64,000 nt of DNA from Pedobacter africanus (GCF_900176535.1 NZ_FWXT01000001.1:1364001-1428000); one strand, 5' to 3'; shown: positions 34,807 to 44,641, numbered from the stretch's first letter. Notes: generated by a model from the sequence alone, not told the origin. Program-made: numbers and translations.

Positions 34807-36026
34807 TTGCTATTCGTTAATTTTACTTTGGCGAGTTCCACCATAGCTTTCAACTTATAAAATTCTTTATCATCTGAACCTGCATAACCTATGCCTGTTT
34901 GATTGATGTCTCCCTTCGCATTGATGATAAATTTCTGAGGCGTACCCAATGCACCCAGCGCTTTGAACATTGTTTCATCCTGATCAAATAACACATCAAG
35001 TTTGTAGCCTTTCTTTTCCATATAGGGTTTCACAATATCCGGGCTCTCCCCCTCATTGATAACAAACAACTGAAAAGGTTCCTTACCATACAAATTAATT
35101 GCACGCTCGAATGCCGGAAACGCCGCTACGCATGGTTTGCAGGCAGTACTCCAAAAATCGATCACCACAATTTTACCTTTGTAATCAGCTAACTTAACGG
35201 CCTTGCCGTTCATATCTGTTAAAGTAACATCTGGTACAGGTTTGGTATCGGCAATCCAGGCCTTGGCAACTTCCTTTGCAACTTTCTGATAGGCTTCTTC
35301 CTGTAGTGAACTGATATATTTGTCCATCCCGCTTTTACTGCCTTTTACCTTCTGGTAAGCAGCTTTCAAACTGACAACTGTTTTTGGTGTGGAGGCTGCA
35401 GTACGCACCGCCTTAGACAGGGTATCGAATGCCTGTTGATGCCGGCCGGCTGCCAATAAGATCAGGCCAAGGCGGTTCAGGTAATTGGCATTGGAATTTC
35501 TGAAATATGGAAATTTCCTGAACGTGGCATTTTTATCCGACTTTTTGATATTCTCCATCGCAATAGCCAGGTTGCCGAGTTTGGCATTAGCCACTGCATT
35601 CACTTCAAGCAAAACACCGTTCCGATCAAAGGTATCATCATGCCTTTTTAGCGCGATTTCGCCCAAAACCTGTTTTGAAATTTGTTGTACCCATTCAATA
35701 TGCTGATCATCGTCTACCCAGGATTCCAGCAGGTTAGAAAGCTCGAACAATTGAATTGCTGTAAATTTGGGATTGGTATTCTTGTAGAAATGATATCTAT
35801 CAATATTCCCTTTTTTCAGCCAGTCAATTGCCAATTGCGCACGATATTCAGCGTATTGTGCTGGCTTTGCCGGGTCAGCAGGATATTTTGAGAGAAGTTC
35901 ATTATAGAACCGCTCCTGGTCCTCTACGTTTACAAGAGCATTAAATTCTTTAGCCATCTCCTTAGATGACTGCTGCCCGTATACATGCGTGGAAATTAGT
36001 ACCAACAATAAAACTAGTCTTTTCAT
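34803..36026 (-). CDS. TlpA-like protein with atypical WSTACKPC active site (locus C)
   Basis: 407 aa. Signal peptide about 1-17 (ends HVYGQ), helical TPR-like region (about 25-255) and C-terminal thioredoxin fold. The active site reads FWSTACKPC, so the tryptophan normally just before the first Cys is Ala; both cysteines and the cis-Pro (LGTPQKF) remain. Close paralogue of the next upstream gene (FNALVNVEDQERFYNE against FMLIEKVEDQEKKYNE). Gap 10 bp upstream, 4-bp overlap downstream. Confidence 0.9.
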   Translation of the reverse strand: MKRLVLLLVLISTHVYGQQSSKEMAKEFNALVNVEDQERFYNELLSKYPADPAKPAQYAEYRAQLAIDWLKKGNIDRYHFYKNTNPKFTAIQLFELSNLLESWVDDDQHIEWVQQISKQVLGEIALKRHDDTFDRNGVLLEVNAVANAKLGNLAIAMENIKKSDKNATFRKFPYFRNSNANYLNRLGLILLAAGRHQQAFDTLSKAVRTAASTPKTVVSLKAAYQKVKGSKSGMDKYISSLQEEAYQKVAKEVAKAWIADTKPVPDVTLTDMNGKAVKLADYKGKIVVIDFWSTACKPCVAAFPAFERAINLYGKEPFQLFVINEGESPDIVKPYMEKKGYKLDVLFDQDETMFKALGALGTPQKFIINAKGDINQTGIGYAGSDDKEFYKLKAMVELAKVKLTNSK

Positions 36027-36036
36027 ATACTTTCAA

Positions 36037-37302
36037 TTAACCTCTTGCCTTTATGATTTCCACCATAGCTTTCAACTTATAGTATTCCCTGTCGGTTGAA
36101 CCGGCATAGCCCGAAGCGAAGAACCTGATATTCCCCATCGGGTCGAATACGATTTTAGTTGGCGTTGCACGGACGTCGTACATCTTATTTTCCTGGTCCC
36201 TCAATACTTCCAGTTTAATTGGTTTCTGAGCAGCAAAAGCCTTTACGGTTTCACCCTCCTCAAACAAGTTCACAACGAACATCTGGAATTCATCCTTTTT
36301 GTAGTCAGCAACCACTTTTTCAAATCCGGCAAAAGCCGCAACGCATGGCGTACACAAGGTCGTCCAAAAATCCAGTGCAAGGATCTTTCCTTTCTGGTTC
36401 GCCAGGTTAACCACGTTCCCCTCCATGTTGTTCATCGTTACTTCATAAACTGGCTTTGTAGCATGGAAGGTGGTCAGTTTTTTCCTGGCATCGTTTGGGT
36501 CGGGGATGATTCCATCCAGTGTTTGTTGTGCTGGTGCCACGTAGGACATCTCCACTTCTTTATAGTATTTTTGGTAAGCTTCAGCCTTCAGAGATTTGAG
36601 CGTATCTTCAAATCCATTTTCAGTGCCTTTTACTTTTTTAAATGCTTCTTTAAATGTATCCACCATATACGGGTTGCTTTCAGCTTCCCTAAAAGCTTTG
36701 AACAGGATATCGTATGCCTCTTGATGCGCTCCCGTGGCCAACTTTACTATGGCCAGACGATTGAGGTAATTTGATTGCGAATCTTTAAAATACTTAATTA
36801 GCCGGTCCGCACTTCCTTTATCGGCATCTGCCTTGGCCATCTGTTTTTTCGCCACATCTAAATGGCCCAATTTGGCATTGGCTGCTGCGTTTACCTCTAA
36901 CAATACGCAAGTCTTTTCAGTAATCCCGTCATTTAACAGTTCCTGCGAGATTTGCGCAGCGTCCTCATATTGTCGTTTTTCATCAAACAGTTTCTCTACG
37001 GCATAAGATAGGTAAAGTGCCTGGCGGTAAGAAAATTTCGGTTTGGTTGCCTTATAAAATCTATAGCGTTCTACATTACCCTTGGCCAACCACATGTAAG
37101 CCAGTTCTGCCCGAAAATCATTTAGGGCAGTAGGTGTCAGGTTTTCAGGTGAAACGCGAAGCATTTCGTTGTATTTTTTCTCCTGGTCTTCAACCTTCTC
37201 AATCAGCATGAACGCATCGATGCCGTATTTGTTTTTTTTTACACCTTGTTGTGCCCAGCCCGTGCTGGGAATCAGTAAAAGCAAAAAGAGTATTTTTTTC
37301 AT
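36037..37302 (-). CDS. TlpA-like protein with atypical WTTLCTPC active site (locus C)
   Basis: 421 aa. Signal peptide about 1-17 (ends GWAQQ), helical region, then thioredoxin fold with FWTTLCTPC: Leu replaces the usual Trp before the first Cys. Cis-Pro is kept (RATPTKIVF). Tandem paralogue of 34803-36026 by sequence pattern and length. Separated from the DUF4369-TlpA gene by 13 bp, so part of the same transcript. Confidence 0.9.
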   Translation of the reverse strand: MKKILFLLLLIPSTGWAQQGVKKNKYGIDAFMLIEKVEDQEKKYNEMLRVSPENLTPTALNDFRAELAYMWLAKGNVERYRFYKATKPKFSYRQALYLSYAVEKLFDEKRQYEDAAQISQELLNDGITEKTCVLLEVNAAANAKLGHLDVAKKQMAKADADKGSADRLIKYFKDSQSNYLNRLAIVKLATGAHQEAYDILFKAFREAESNPYMVDTFKEAFKKVKGTENGFEDTLKSLKAEAYQKYYKEVEMSYVAPAQQTLDGIIPDPNDARKKLTTFHATKPVYEVTMNNMEGNVVNLANQKGKILALDFWTTLCTPCVAAFAGFEKVVADYKKDEFQMFVVNLFEEGETVKAFAAQKPIKLEVLRDQENKMYDVRATPTKIVFDPMGNIRFFASGYAGSTDREYYKLKAMVEIIKARG

Positions 37303-37315
37303 AATTATCTGCTGT

Positions 37316-38401
37316 TTATTTAATTAATTCCGCTAAACGGTTATGGAGCTCGCCCCCTCTGAGATCTTTTCCCACAATTTTGCCAGTTGGGTCAATCAAT
37401 ACGTTAGAAGGTATGCTAGATACCTCATAGGCCTTTGTTGCCTTACCTTGGTCGGCCTTAAAATCGCAAAGTTGTTTCCAGGGAAGCTTGTCTTCCTTAA
37501 TGGCTTTTAACCAAGCCTCCTTTTTAGTATCCAGCGAAACGCCCAATACTTTAAAGTTTTTATCCTTGTATTTTTCGTAGGCGGCTAAAACATTGGGATT
37601 TTCCTGGCGACATGGGACACACCAACTGGCCCAAAAATCAACCAAAACGTAATTGCCCCTGTAAGCGCTTAACGAAACTGGCTTACCCTCTGTATCATTA
37701 ATGGTAAACTCTGGAGCCGTCATATTTCCGCTTACGAAAATTCTCGCCTTATCCAATTTCGGTTTCCAGTTCAGTACCTTCTCAGATTGCTGCATACGCT
37801 TACTCAATCCATCGTACATCGGTCCAACAAGATCAGGGTTAATGGCTGCCTGGGTAAATATATCTAATAAATCAACGGCTACGTAACTGTCTGGATAGGC
37901 ATGAATCACCTCCCTGACTGCCCCCGCCAGCATCGCCATGCCGTCCGTGTTTTTATCTGCATCCTTTGATCGTTTGCTAACCTCTCTTCCATAATACTCC
38001 CATGCTTTTTGTTCATTCCCTCCTCCCATATAAGACGCCATTCCTTCACTATCGAAGGTTACATTGACATCGCCGTCGAGGTAAAACAGGCCTACATTTT
38101 TCATGTTTCCACCATCATCTGATGACTGCTGCCTATCCGGTTTCGCCTCAGAACGGGGCACGATCAGGTTCAGCTCCGCAAGCTGAGGTCTTTCAATACT
38201 TCCACTGAATCTAAATTGTCCATTTTTAATCAGCGTAGTGTCGGATTTGTATTTCCCTCCTTTATCGTCAGGGGGATAAGACATGACGGCTTTAACAGCC
38301 TTATGGCTGGCGGGCAGCTGTCCTTTAATGGTATAACTGGTTTGTGCGTTAGACAATACCGGCAACATACAAGCCGTTGCCCAAATCATTAGTTTATTCA
38401 T
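37316..38401 (-). CDS. TlpA-like thiol-disulfide oxidoreductase with DUF4369-like domain (locus C)
   Basis: 361 aa from the ATG at 38401; longer in-frame starts lack a signal and would run into the SusD gene. Signal peptide ends VLSNAQ (about 19). DUF4369-like beta domain (about 22-125), helical middle, thioredoxin domain with WASWCVPC near 270 and cis-Pro in SSIPSNVLIDPTGK. Same layout as the locus B and locus D proteins. First of four TlpA genes downstream of SusD. Confidence 0.9.
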   Translation of the reverse strand: MNKLMIWATACMLPVLSNAQTSYTIKGQLPASHKAVKAVMSYPPDDKGGKYKSDTTLIKNGQFRFSGSIERPQLAELNLIVPRSEAKPDRQQSSDDGGNMKNVGLFYLDGDVNVTFDSEGMASYMGGGNEQKAWEYYGREVSKRSKDADKNTDGMAMLAGAVREVIHAYPDSYVAVDLLDIFTQAAINPDLVGPMYDGLSKRMQQSEKVLNWKPKLDKARIFVSGNMTAPEFTINDTEGKPVSLSAYRGNYVLVDFWASWCVPCRQENPNVLAAYEKYKDKNFKVLGVSLDTKKEAWLKAIKEDKLPWKQLCDFKADQGKATKAYEVSSIPSNVLIDPTGKIVGKDLRGGELHNRLAELIK

Positions 38402-38462
38402 ATCTCTGTTGAATTTCAAATTGCTGCCTTTCCGGGCAGCAATTTGCTTAAGTAATTCTTTC

Positions 38463-39950
38463 TTATGGGTTTTCTTGCAAACCGTTACTTTCATTCAGCA
38501 TCCGCTCTCCAAATTTAAGCGCGAACCTTTCCGGCTTAAGCTCATACGAAGACTTTTCTATGCCATCCTGATCGTAAATCTTGTGTGTGAATTTAATGTG
38601 ATTGCTATATACAGGATCAACAGAAAGACGTCTCATATCCAGCCAGCGTAAACCAGTAATAGCAAATTCACGAATGCGTTCATCCAAAATAAATCTGACC
38701 AGGGCTTGTTGATTTGTAGCAATGCCGGAAGGAACAAGGGCTGCAGTGCCCGCAATTCGTTTGGCTCGCAAAATTTGCAAATCTGTTACCGCCCCAGATA
38801 GATCGTTTGACCGCGCCTTGCACTCTGCACGCATTAAGTATAAATCGGGTAGCGAGGGCCCGACATTTATTCCTGTAAAGAAATCTGTATTCCGGCGTCT
38901 CATTCCAAGTGGATACGCTGTCGTCGTAAACAATTGAAAAGGCGAATACAAGTTTAGACGTCTGTCGGTTGAACCATATAAGGCGGCTGTTTGCGGACCA
39001 AATACAAATGCATTAACAGCTTGAAATTGAAACCAACCTGCATTGATATTATAGATGGTTTCTGTATTGTTGGCTGCAATAGGTACATTTTCCAGCCCGA
39101 AAAAGCCATCCGGAAGCCAGGACCCTTCTGCATCTGGATTATCTGCATCGAGGACCATCGTGTAATCATACAATTTCATAGGAATCTGAGCTTTTTGAGC
39201 CTCTAAAAATGCAGCGTCGAGATGTGTTTTTGCAGCGGCGAAATTGTTCATCGCGATATAAACCCTTGAAAGGTAAAATTCTGCCGCCAATCTGGAAATC
39301 TTGCGGCGATGTGTAAGTGCGCCTAAGTTAGGTAAAGCCTCATTTAGATCGCGGATTACCAAATCATAACCGGCTTGCAAAGTCCCTCTTTTAAAATCCT
39401 TTTGGGTCACATCTGCCACAGTAAGGTTTGGGATCCCTAAATCGTTGCCGGCAGTGTTGACGTTATAGGGTTTGGTGAAATCTGATAAAAACATGAAATT
39501 ACAGATTGCGCGGCCGGCTTGGGCTTCAGCGAGCAATGCCCGTTTCTGGTCATCGCTTCCACCTTTAGAATCCATGACTTCATTAATTATTTTATTAAAC
39601 AGGTAAAGTCTCCTGATGTAGTTCGTTTCACCTGTAATCTCATTGGGCAACTCAGCAACATCGTATACCCGCGCTTCATACTTAAACAAGCGCTGCTGCC
39701 GGAGCAATTCAGAGCCCTCCAGGTTGCTAAAATCAGGTTGCAAAGCAGCCATCTCATCTCCCTGATATACGCCCGCAGTGAACGTCGTTGCCAAATAATT
39801 TGCATTCAATAGCTTCTCATAATCGGCTGTTGTTATAGCGATCGCCTGACCTTTAGGCACAATCTCCAGGAATTCACGTTTGCAGGATACCTGAACGATA
39901 GCCACCATCAGTGCGAATGAACCTAAAATATATTTTCCGAAAATTTTCAT
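38463..39950 (-). CDS. SusD/RagB family lipoprotein (locus C)
   Basis: 495 aa from the ATG at 39950, 19 bp after the SusC stop. Lipoprotein signal ending VQVSCKR. SusD pattern near the C-terminus: FILDERIREFAITGLRWLDMRRL. Surface partner of the locus C SusC. Substrate unknown. Confidence 0.92.
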   Translation of the reverse strand: MKIFGKYILGSFALMVAIVQVSCKREFLEIVPKGQAIAITTADYEKLLNANYLATTFTAGVYQGDEMAALQPDFSNLEGSELLRQQRLFKYEARVYDVAELPNEITGETNYIRRLYLFNKIINEVMDSKGGSDDQKRALLAEAQAGRAICNFMFLSDFTKPYNVNTAGNDLGIPNLTVADVTQKDFKRGTLQAGYDLVIRDLNEALPNLGALTHRRKISRLAAEFYLSRVYIAMNNFAAAKTHLDAAFLEAQKAQIPMKLYDYTMVLDADNPDAEGSWLPDGFFGLENVPIAANNTETIYNINAGWFQFQAVNAFVFGPQTAALYGSTDRRLNLYSPFQLFTTTAYPLGMRRRNTDFFTGINVGPSLPDLYLMRAECKARSNDLSGAVTDLQILRAKRIAGTAALVPSGIATNQQALVRFILDERIREFAITGLRWLDMRRLSVDPVYSNHIKFTHKIYDQDGIEKSSYELKPERFALKFGERMLNESNGLQENP

Positions 39951-39969
39951 ATCTGATTCTGTTTGATAA

Positions 39970-42900
39970 TTAAAACGTAATGTGCGCGCCAAGACTAACT
40001 GTTCCCTGGGCATCCCGTATCTGGCCTAAAAACTCCGGATCTATACCATTTTTATTGGCAGTCCATAACAATAAATTATTTACCTGGAACCTGAAGGATA
40101 CAGCCTGTGCACGAATTGATTTTACCAATATTTGCGGAAGGCTGTAAGATAGGGTGATGTCGCGGAGTTTGATATATGCTCCATTTAGCGCGTATCGCTG
40201 AGATTGATTGAAGTAGCCGATATTACGGGCACTTGCCAGCTCTCCAGAAGGTACATACCTTGGAATATCCGTTTTTTGCTCATCACCGGCAGACTTCCAG
40301 CGGTTCAAAAATTCTACTGGCAAACTGTTGTTACCAAGAATGGATTCATTTGTAGCAGGATTGCTGTTATTGGTGATTTTATACCCTCCGCTGTAAATCA
40401 GGCTTGCACTCAGATTAAATGATTTGTACTGAAAATTGTTTTGCAATCCACCTGACCAAACTGGTTGCGTAGTACCTGCGTAAAGGATGTCCGCTGGTTT
40501 AGTGATGTTAATTTCGGAGGTTACTGTACCATCCGCCAGTCTGACCTGTGGATCCCCATCCGCATTCAGGCCTCCATAATTGTAGATAAAGAGTGTGTAT
40601 AAAGGATAATCTACCAACCTTTCCCGCAAACTCAGTTCATCCCCTGTAACCGGCGGATTCTCACGCAGTAACGTCAATTTGTTTTTATTGTAGCTAAAGG
40701 TAAGCCCAGTACTCCAGCTGAAGTCATTTGTGCTGATGTTGGTGGAATTCAATCCAATGTCTATCCCTTTATTATCTAAATTACCATAATTGCCGATTAC
40801 GCTGTCATAACCCGTAAACGGTGAAGTCGCCAGTTGGCCAATCAGGTCTTCCGTTTTCTTGATATACCCGTCAATGGATCCACTCAACCTGTCCCTGAAT
40901 ATAGAAAAGTCTATACCTGCATTGTAAACTTTTGTGCCTTCCCATGTTAGCTTGGTATTGGCGGGAGAACTTAGCAAGTATCCCGCTCCTGTCACATAAT
41001 TAGGATTACTTTCAGCCGTCAGAATATCGTAAGACGCAGCTGCTCCCGCAAAAGGGGCATTACCGGTAATTCCGTAGGTCAGGCGAAGATCCAGTTGACT
41101 GAGCCAGGTAGCTGGCTCCATAAATCTTTCCTTGCCTAACGCCCACTTCCCACCAATACTGTAAACAGGCCTGTTTTGTGCAGATTTATCGCGTCCGAAT
41201 AAATTACTCTCGTCGATTCTCCAACTGGCATTCAAGGTGTATTTCCGATCGAACGTGTAACCCATATTAGCAAAATAGGAAGTGGTTCTCGCTATACGCC
41301 CCTCTGAACCACCAACATTGTTTGGTAATGTTGCTAACCCACCAATTCCATTAACCCCTTCACCCAACCGTGCCAGATCTACCGGCCTTGAAGTTTGCAG
41401 CTGATCGTCCCAGCCGTAATAAGTTGCTGTTGTCGTCACCGGCGTGCTGCTGGTGGCCTGCTGGCCAGCCATGAGCGTGAATTGATGCTGCTTCCAATCG
41501 CGGTTAAATACCAATTGGTTCCTTAGCGTCCAGGCCCTGGTAGAGTTACTTCCTGCAACCAATCTTCCGCCGATTTGCGGGAGGTTGTAAACGGGAGGGG
41601 TAGTGTTTCCGCCTTGCGTAAATTGCACCACCTGCGTTCTCATTTCATAATTGTCTTGCAGTCTAACTGCCCGCGTATTGGAGTTACCCAGGTTATACCC
41701 ATAGGTTCCCTGGTAATCCAGTCCTTTCAGAATCTTGACTTTTAAGCCCCCAACCAATCTGGCAAAAATCCCATTGCTGGTATCATAAGCCCTATCCTGT
41801 TCAAGCACCGGGTTATAGTCAAGATTGATGAGGCTTCGTGACTGGTATCTGGTTCTTAAAGAATCCGAAAGGGGAGTAGCTCTATAGTTACCTAAATAAT
41901 TTATGTTCAGCGGATTGCCGTTGGCATCCTTAAATAGCTGATAAGGGACAATGCTTCTATCGGGTTGATAGGTATTGCCATTTCTGGTCACCGTATTCGT
42001 TAAATCCGCATTTATGGAAACTGTTATTCTGTTATTGATGATCAGGTTATTGCTCAGATTGATTTTGTACTGATTGTATTGTTGTCCCGGTGTATTGCTT
42101 TGCGTGCCAATGTGGTTTAATGAACCATAAAAGGTATGCGCTTTTCCACCTCCGGAAACAGATAATGTCTGGTTTATTGTACCTGCATTTCTAACAAAAA
42201 GATCTGCAATCTGAGCGGTATTGGATAGGTTGGCGAGACTGTCCAGTTTAAAATCTTCCTGCGCCTGGGTAATGCGGTTTCGGGCGCGATCGTATTGGAT
42301 CTGCAGGTGAGGCAGGTTTCCAAAGTTACTGTTAACCGTTCTCCAGTCTGGAAAATATGGACTAAATTGTGGAAACAGTTCTCTGGCGAGGCCGATAAAC
42401 TGCTGCGTATTCATTCGCTGTACATAATCGAGGTCCGGACGGCCCTGAAAAGCATAATATCCGTCGTAATTGAACGTAAGCCGATCACCTGCCACCCCTT
42501 TTTTCGTGGTGATGACAATGACGCCGTTTGCAGCTTTTGCACCCCAGATGGAGGCTGAAGTTGCATCCTTCAATATGGTAATGTCTTCAACATCTTGCTG
42601 GTTTACCTGTTCAATATTTCCTTCAAATTCAATTCCATCAATCACAATTAGGGGCCTGGTGGAAGTTAAAGGATTATCACCGGTTGGTAAAGAACTTTGC
42701 CCCCTTACAAGCAAACCGCCTGGGCCGCGGGTGGTCAGGCCAGGAACCAATCCTTCCAAACGCGTTAAAATATTTGGGGTACTGGTCCGGTTCATCATTA
42801 CCTTGAGGTCAGGTTTGGCAAACGATCCTGCAGCGCGTTCGCGGGAGATTTGCTGATATCCTGTATTGAAAGTCACTTCAACTTCGTTGAGGATATCGGT

Positions 42901-43521
42901 TGAAACCTGCATTTTAACGGTACCGAGGTCGCGCGCGGCCTTAAGCTGCATCGGCTGATAACCAACATAACCGATAAGTATCGTCGCATTCTCATCTACA
43001 TTTTGAAGCAGGAACTCTCCTTTACTATTTGTTGTTGTCCTGATCTGGCTATCTTCAACAAACACGGATGCCCCTGGCAGAGGCTTGCCCTGCTCGTCAA
43101 CCACTTTGCCCTTTACATCTATCCGGGCAAAAACCGAAATAACCTTATCAATAATTGTAGGTTTACTTTGTCTTATGGTCACAATCTTACCTTCAATGGT
43201 ATAATTGAGAGAAAAGCCGGCCAGTACCTTTTTCAGTGCCTCGTTGATATCAGCATTTTTCAAACTCACATCAATCAGTCTGTTTTTAGGGATTATTTTT
43301 CCATCGTAAAAGAAGTCATAATTGCTTTGCGTCCTGATTTCCTTTAGCAACGATTCCAAAGAAGCATTTTTCCGGTTAATGGTAATTTGCTGGCCAAATG
43401 TAGAGGCACTGACCTGCATTATAGATGCTATTAGTATTACGGTGGTTAATCGCATAATCAGCATAATTTTAGAACAGAGGGAATTGCGCACTCCCACGTA
43501 TCTGTTAGAATTTTTATACAT
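39970..43521 (-). CDS. SusC/RagA TonB-dependent transporter with STN domain (locus C)
   Basis: 1183 aa from the ATG at 43521 (MYKNSNRY...), chosen because the SusC proteins of loci A and B start with the same MY... pattern before the MRLTT/MRITT signal segment; an in-frame ATG at 43602 would add 27 residues without a signal. Signal ends SASTFGQ, STN domain (about 50-120), CarboxypepD_reg-like domain (about 135-215, VVDEQGKPLPGASVFVED), plug with LKDATSASIWGAKAANGVIVITT, barrel ending VSLGAHITF. STN implies signalling to the FecR of this locus. Confidence 0.95.
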   Translation of the reverse strand: MYKNSNRYVGVRNSLCSKIMLIMRLTTVILIASIMQVSASTFGQQITINRKNASLESLLKEIRTQSNYDFFYDGKIIPKNRLIDVSLKNADINEALKKVLAGFSLNYTIEGKIVTIRQSKPTIIDKVISVFARIDVKGKVVDEQGKPLPGASVFVEDSQIRTTTNSKGEFLLQNVDENATILIGYVGYQPMQLKAARDLGTVKMQVSTDILNEVEVTFNTGYQQISRERAAGSFAKPDLKVMMNRTSTPNILTRLEGLVPGLTTRGPGGLLVRGQSSLPTGDNPLTSTRPLIVIDGIEFEGNIEQVNQQDVEDITILKDATSASIWGAKAANGVIVITTKKGVAGDRLTFNYDGYYAFQGRPDLDYVQRMNTQQFIGLARELFPQFSPYFPDWRTVNSNFGNLPHLQIQYDRARNRITQAQEDFKLDSLANLSNTAQIADLFVRNAGTINQTLSVSGGGKAHTFYGSLNHIGTQSNTPGQQYNQYKINLSNNLIINNRITVSINADLTNTVTRNGNTYQPDRSIVPYQLFKDANGNPLNINYLGNYRATPLSDSLRTRYQSRSLINLDYNPVLEQDRAYDTSNGIFARLVGGLKVKILKGLDYQGTYGYNLGNSNTRAVRLQDNYEMRTQVVQFTQGGNTTPPVYNLPQIGGRLVAGSNSTRAWTLRNQLVFNRDWKQHQFTLMAGQQATSSTPVTTTATYYGWDDQLQTSRPVDLARLGEGVNGIGGLATLPNNVGGSEGRIARTTSYFANMGYTFDRKYTLNASWRIDESNLFGRDKSAQNRPVYSIGGKWALGKERFMEPATWLSQLDLRLTYGITGNAPFAGAAASYDILTAESNPNYVTGAGYLLSSPANTKLTWEGTKVYNAGIDFSIFRDRLSGSIDGYIKKTEDLIGQLATSPFTGYDSVIGNYGNLDNKGIDIGLNSTNISTNDFSWSTGLTFSYNKNKLTLLRENPPVTGDELSLRERLVDYPLYTLFIYNYGGLNADGDPQVRLADGTVTSEINITKPADILYAGTTQPVWSGGLQNNFQYKSFNLSASLIYSGGYKITNNSNPATNESILGNNSLPVEFLNRWKSAGDEQKTDIPRYVPSGELASARNIGYFNQSQRYALNGAYIKLRDITLSYSLPQILVKSIRAQAVSFRFQVNNLLLWTANKNGIDPEFLGQIRDAQGTVSLGAHITF

Positions 43522-43539
43522 TTGTTTAGTTTGGTTTAT

Positions 43540-43640
43540 CACAGCAATCCTTTTCTTTCCACGGACCAGGTTGCTGTAGTTGACATTTTCTGTTAATTCC
43601 AAGCTGTGCCAGTTCCAACCACGTTGGGACTGGTTCTTTT
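43540..43640 (+). ncRNA. Candidate cis-antisense small RNA opposite the susC leader (locus C)
   Basis: CCAGTTCCAAC (43609-43619) pairs with GTTGGGACTGG (43623-43633; one G-U) around CAC, followed by TTCTTTT on the plus strand. A one-mismatch -7 box, TTAGTTTG, lies at 43526-43533. Predicted about 100 nt, antisense to the susC leader. Third case of the same layout in this window; T-tract is weaker than in A and B. Confidence 0.4.
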
Positions 43641-43709
43641 CAATTTCTATGGTAAATTTCTCTGCATGTTTGGTTAGTTTAGGTGAATATTAGATTGCTT
43701 GCGCAACAT

Positions 43710-44627
43710 TTAATTAAACAGATCTGCCAGTTTGGTTTCCAGTTCCTTACCGTGTAAATCCCTAGCTATAATATTGCCTCTCTGGTCAATCAGCAGGTTT
43801 CTGGGAATGGCAACGATATTGTATTTTTTACTGATGGGCGATTCAAAACCCTTCAGATCACTCAGATTTGTCCAGGTGTAGCCGTCTGCCTGGCTTGCTT
43901 TCTTCCAGGCTTTAACATCAGTATCCAAGGAAACGGCAATAACATCAAAGCCTTTAGATTTATAGCTATTGTATATCGGGATCAATTCACGACCCTGCGC
44001 CCTACATGGGGCACACCAGCTGGCCCAAAAGTCAATAAATGTATATTTGCTTCTTGAGGTAATGTCCTTTGACGAAACGGTCTTCCCATCCATATCAGCC
44101 ATATTGAAATCTTCATACGTGAAAGACATGATTTGACTAGACGAACTGGAAGAATCTTCGTTTTTAACGACGGCAGCATCCTTTCCCAAATTATCCAATT
44201 CCAGTGTAAAGTCTTTTTTCGATGGTGGAAGACACATTTGATTTGTACAGGCCATGTACTTTATAGTAAAAGCTAAGGTGGTCTTCCTTTCAGACTTCAG
44301 TTTGAGTGTCTGCGTGAAGGTTGCCCCTTTTGCGTAATACGCCAGGCTTTCCCCATTTTTCTGTTCATCGCCATGCTCTTGCGGCTCTCCAACATATTCT
44401 ACATTGTCATCCTCCTTAAACAAAATCTCTGTTGGCATTCCCATACCCCCCGCGGCTCCCTGAGGGTAAATGTGATAGGGCTCCTGAACAGTAGCGTGCA
44501 ATTTGACCTGATAAGTTAACGGCGCAATTTTTTTACTGCTAAAATTCCAGGAAACCGGATGGCTCTCCTGAGAAAAGCTTGATTTAGCCACCAGAAATAT
44601 GATTATAAAAAAAACAAATCGTTTCAT
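43710..44627 (-). CDS. Fusion of nDsbD-like domain and TlpA thioredoxin domain (locus C)
   Basis: 305 aa. Signal peptide about 1-19 (ends SSFSQ). The first domain (about 22-145) matches the immunoglobulin-like N-terminal domain of DsbD, including the cysteine pair MACTNQMCLPP (Cys127, Cys132). A Ser-rich linker (about 158-165) leads to a TlpA domain with WASWCAPC (Cys205, Cys208) and cis-Pro in IVAIPRNLLID. nDsbD normally receives electrons from DsbD and passes them to periplasmic thioredoxins, so the fusion may be a two-step relay in one chain. Unusually, the gene sits between FecR and SusC. Gap to FecR 14 bp. Confidence 0.87.
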   Translation of the reverse strand: MKRFVFFIIIFLVAKSSFSQESHPVSWNFSSKKIAPLTYQVKLHATVQEPYHIYPQGAAGGMGMPTEILFKEDDNVEYVGEPQEHGDEQKNGESLAYYAKGATFTQTLKLKSERKTTLAFTIKYMACTNQMCLPPSKKDFTLELDNLGKDAAVVKNEDSSSSSSQIMSFTYEDFNMADMDGKTVSSKDITSRSKYTFIDFWASWCAPCRAQGRELIPIYNSYKSKGFDVIAVSLDTDVKAWKKASQADGYTWTNLSDLKGFESPISKKYNIVAIPRNLLIDQRGNIIARDLHGKELETKLADLFN

Positions 44628-44641
44628 ATTATTCTATTTAA

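Noticed and set aside
43521..43602. Longer N-terminus for the locus C SusC
   Set aside because: The extra 27 residues have no signal and would overlap the candidate antisense RNA; the other SusC genes start at the equivalent MY codons.
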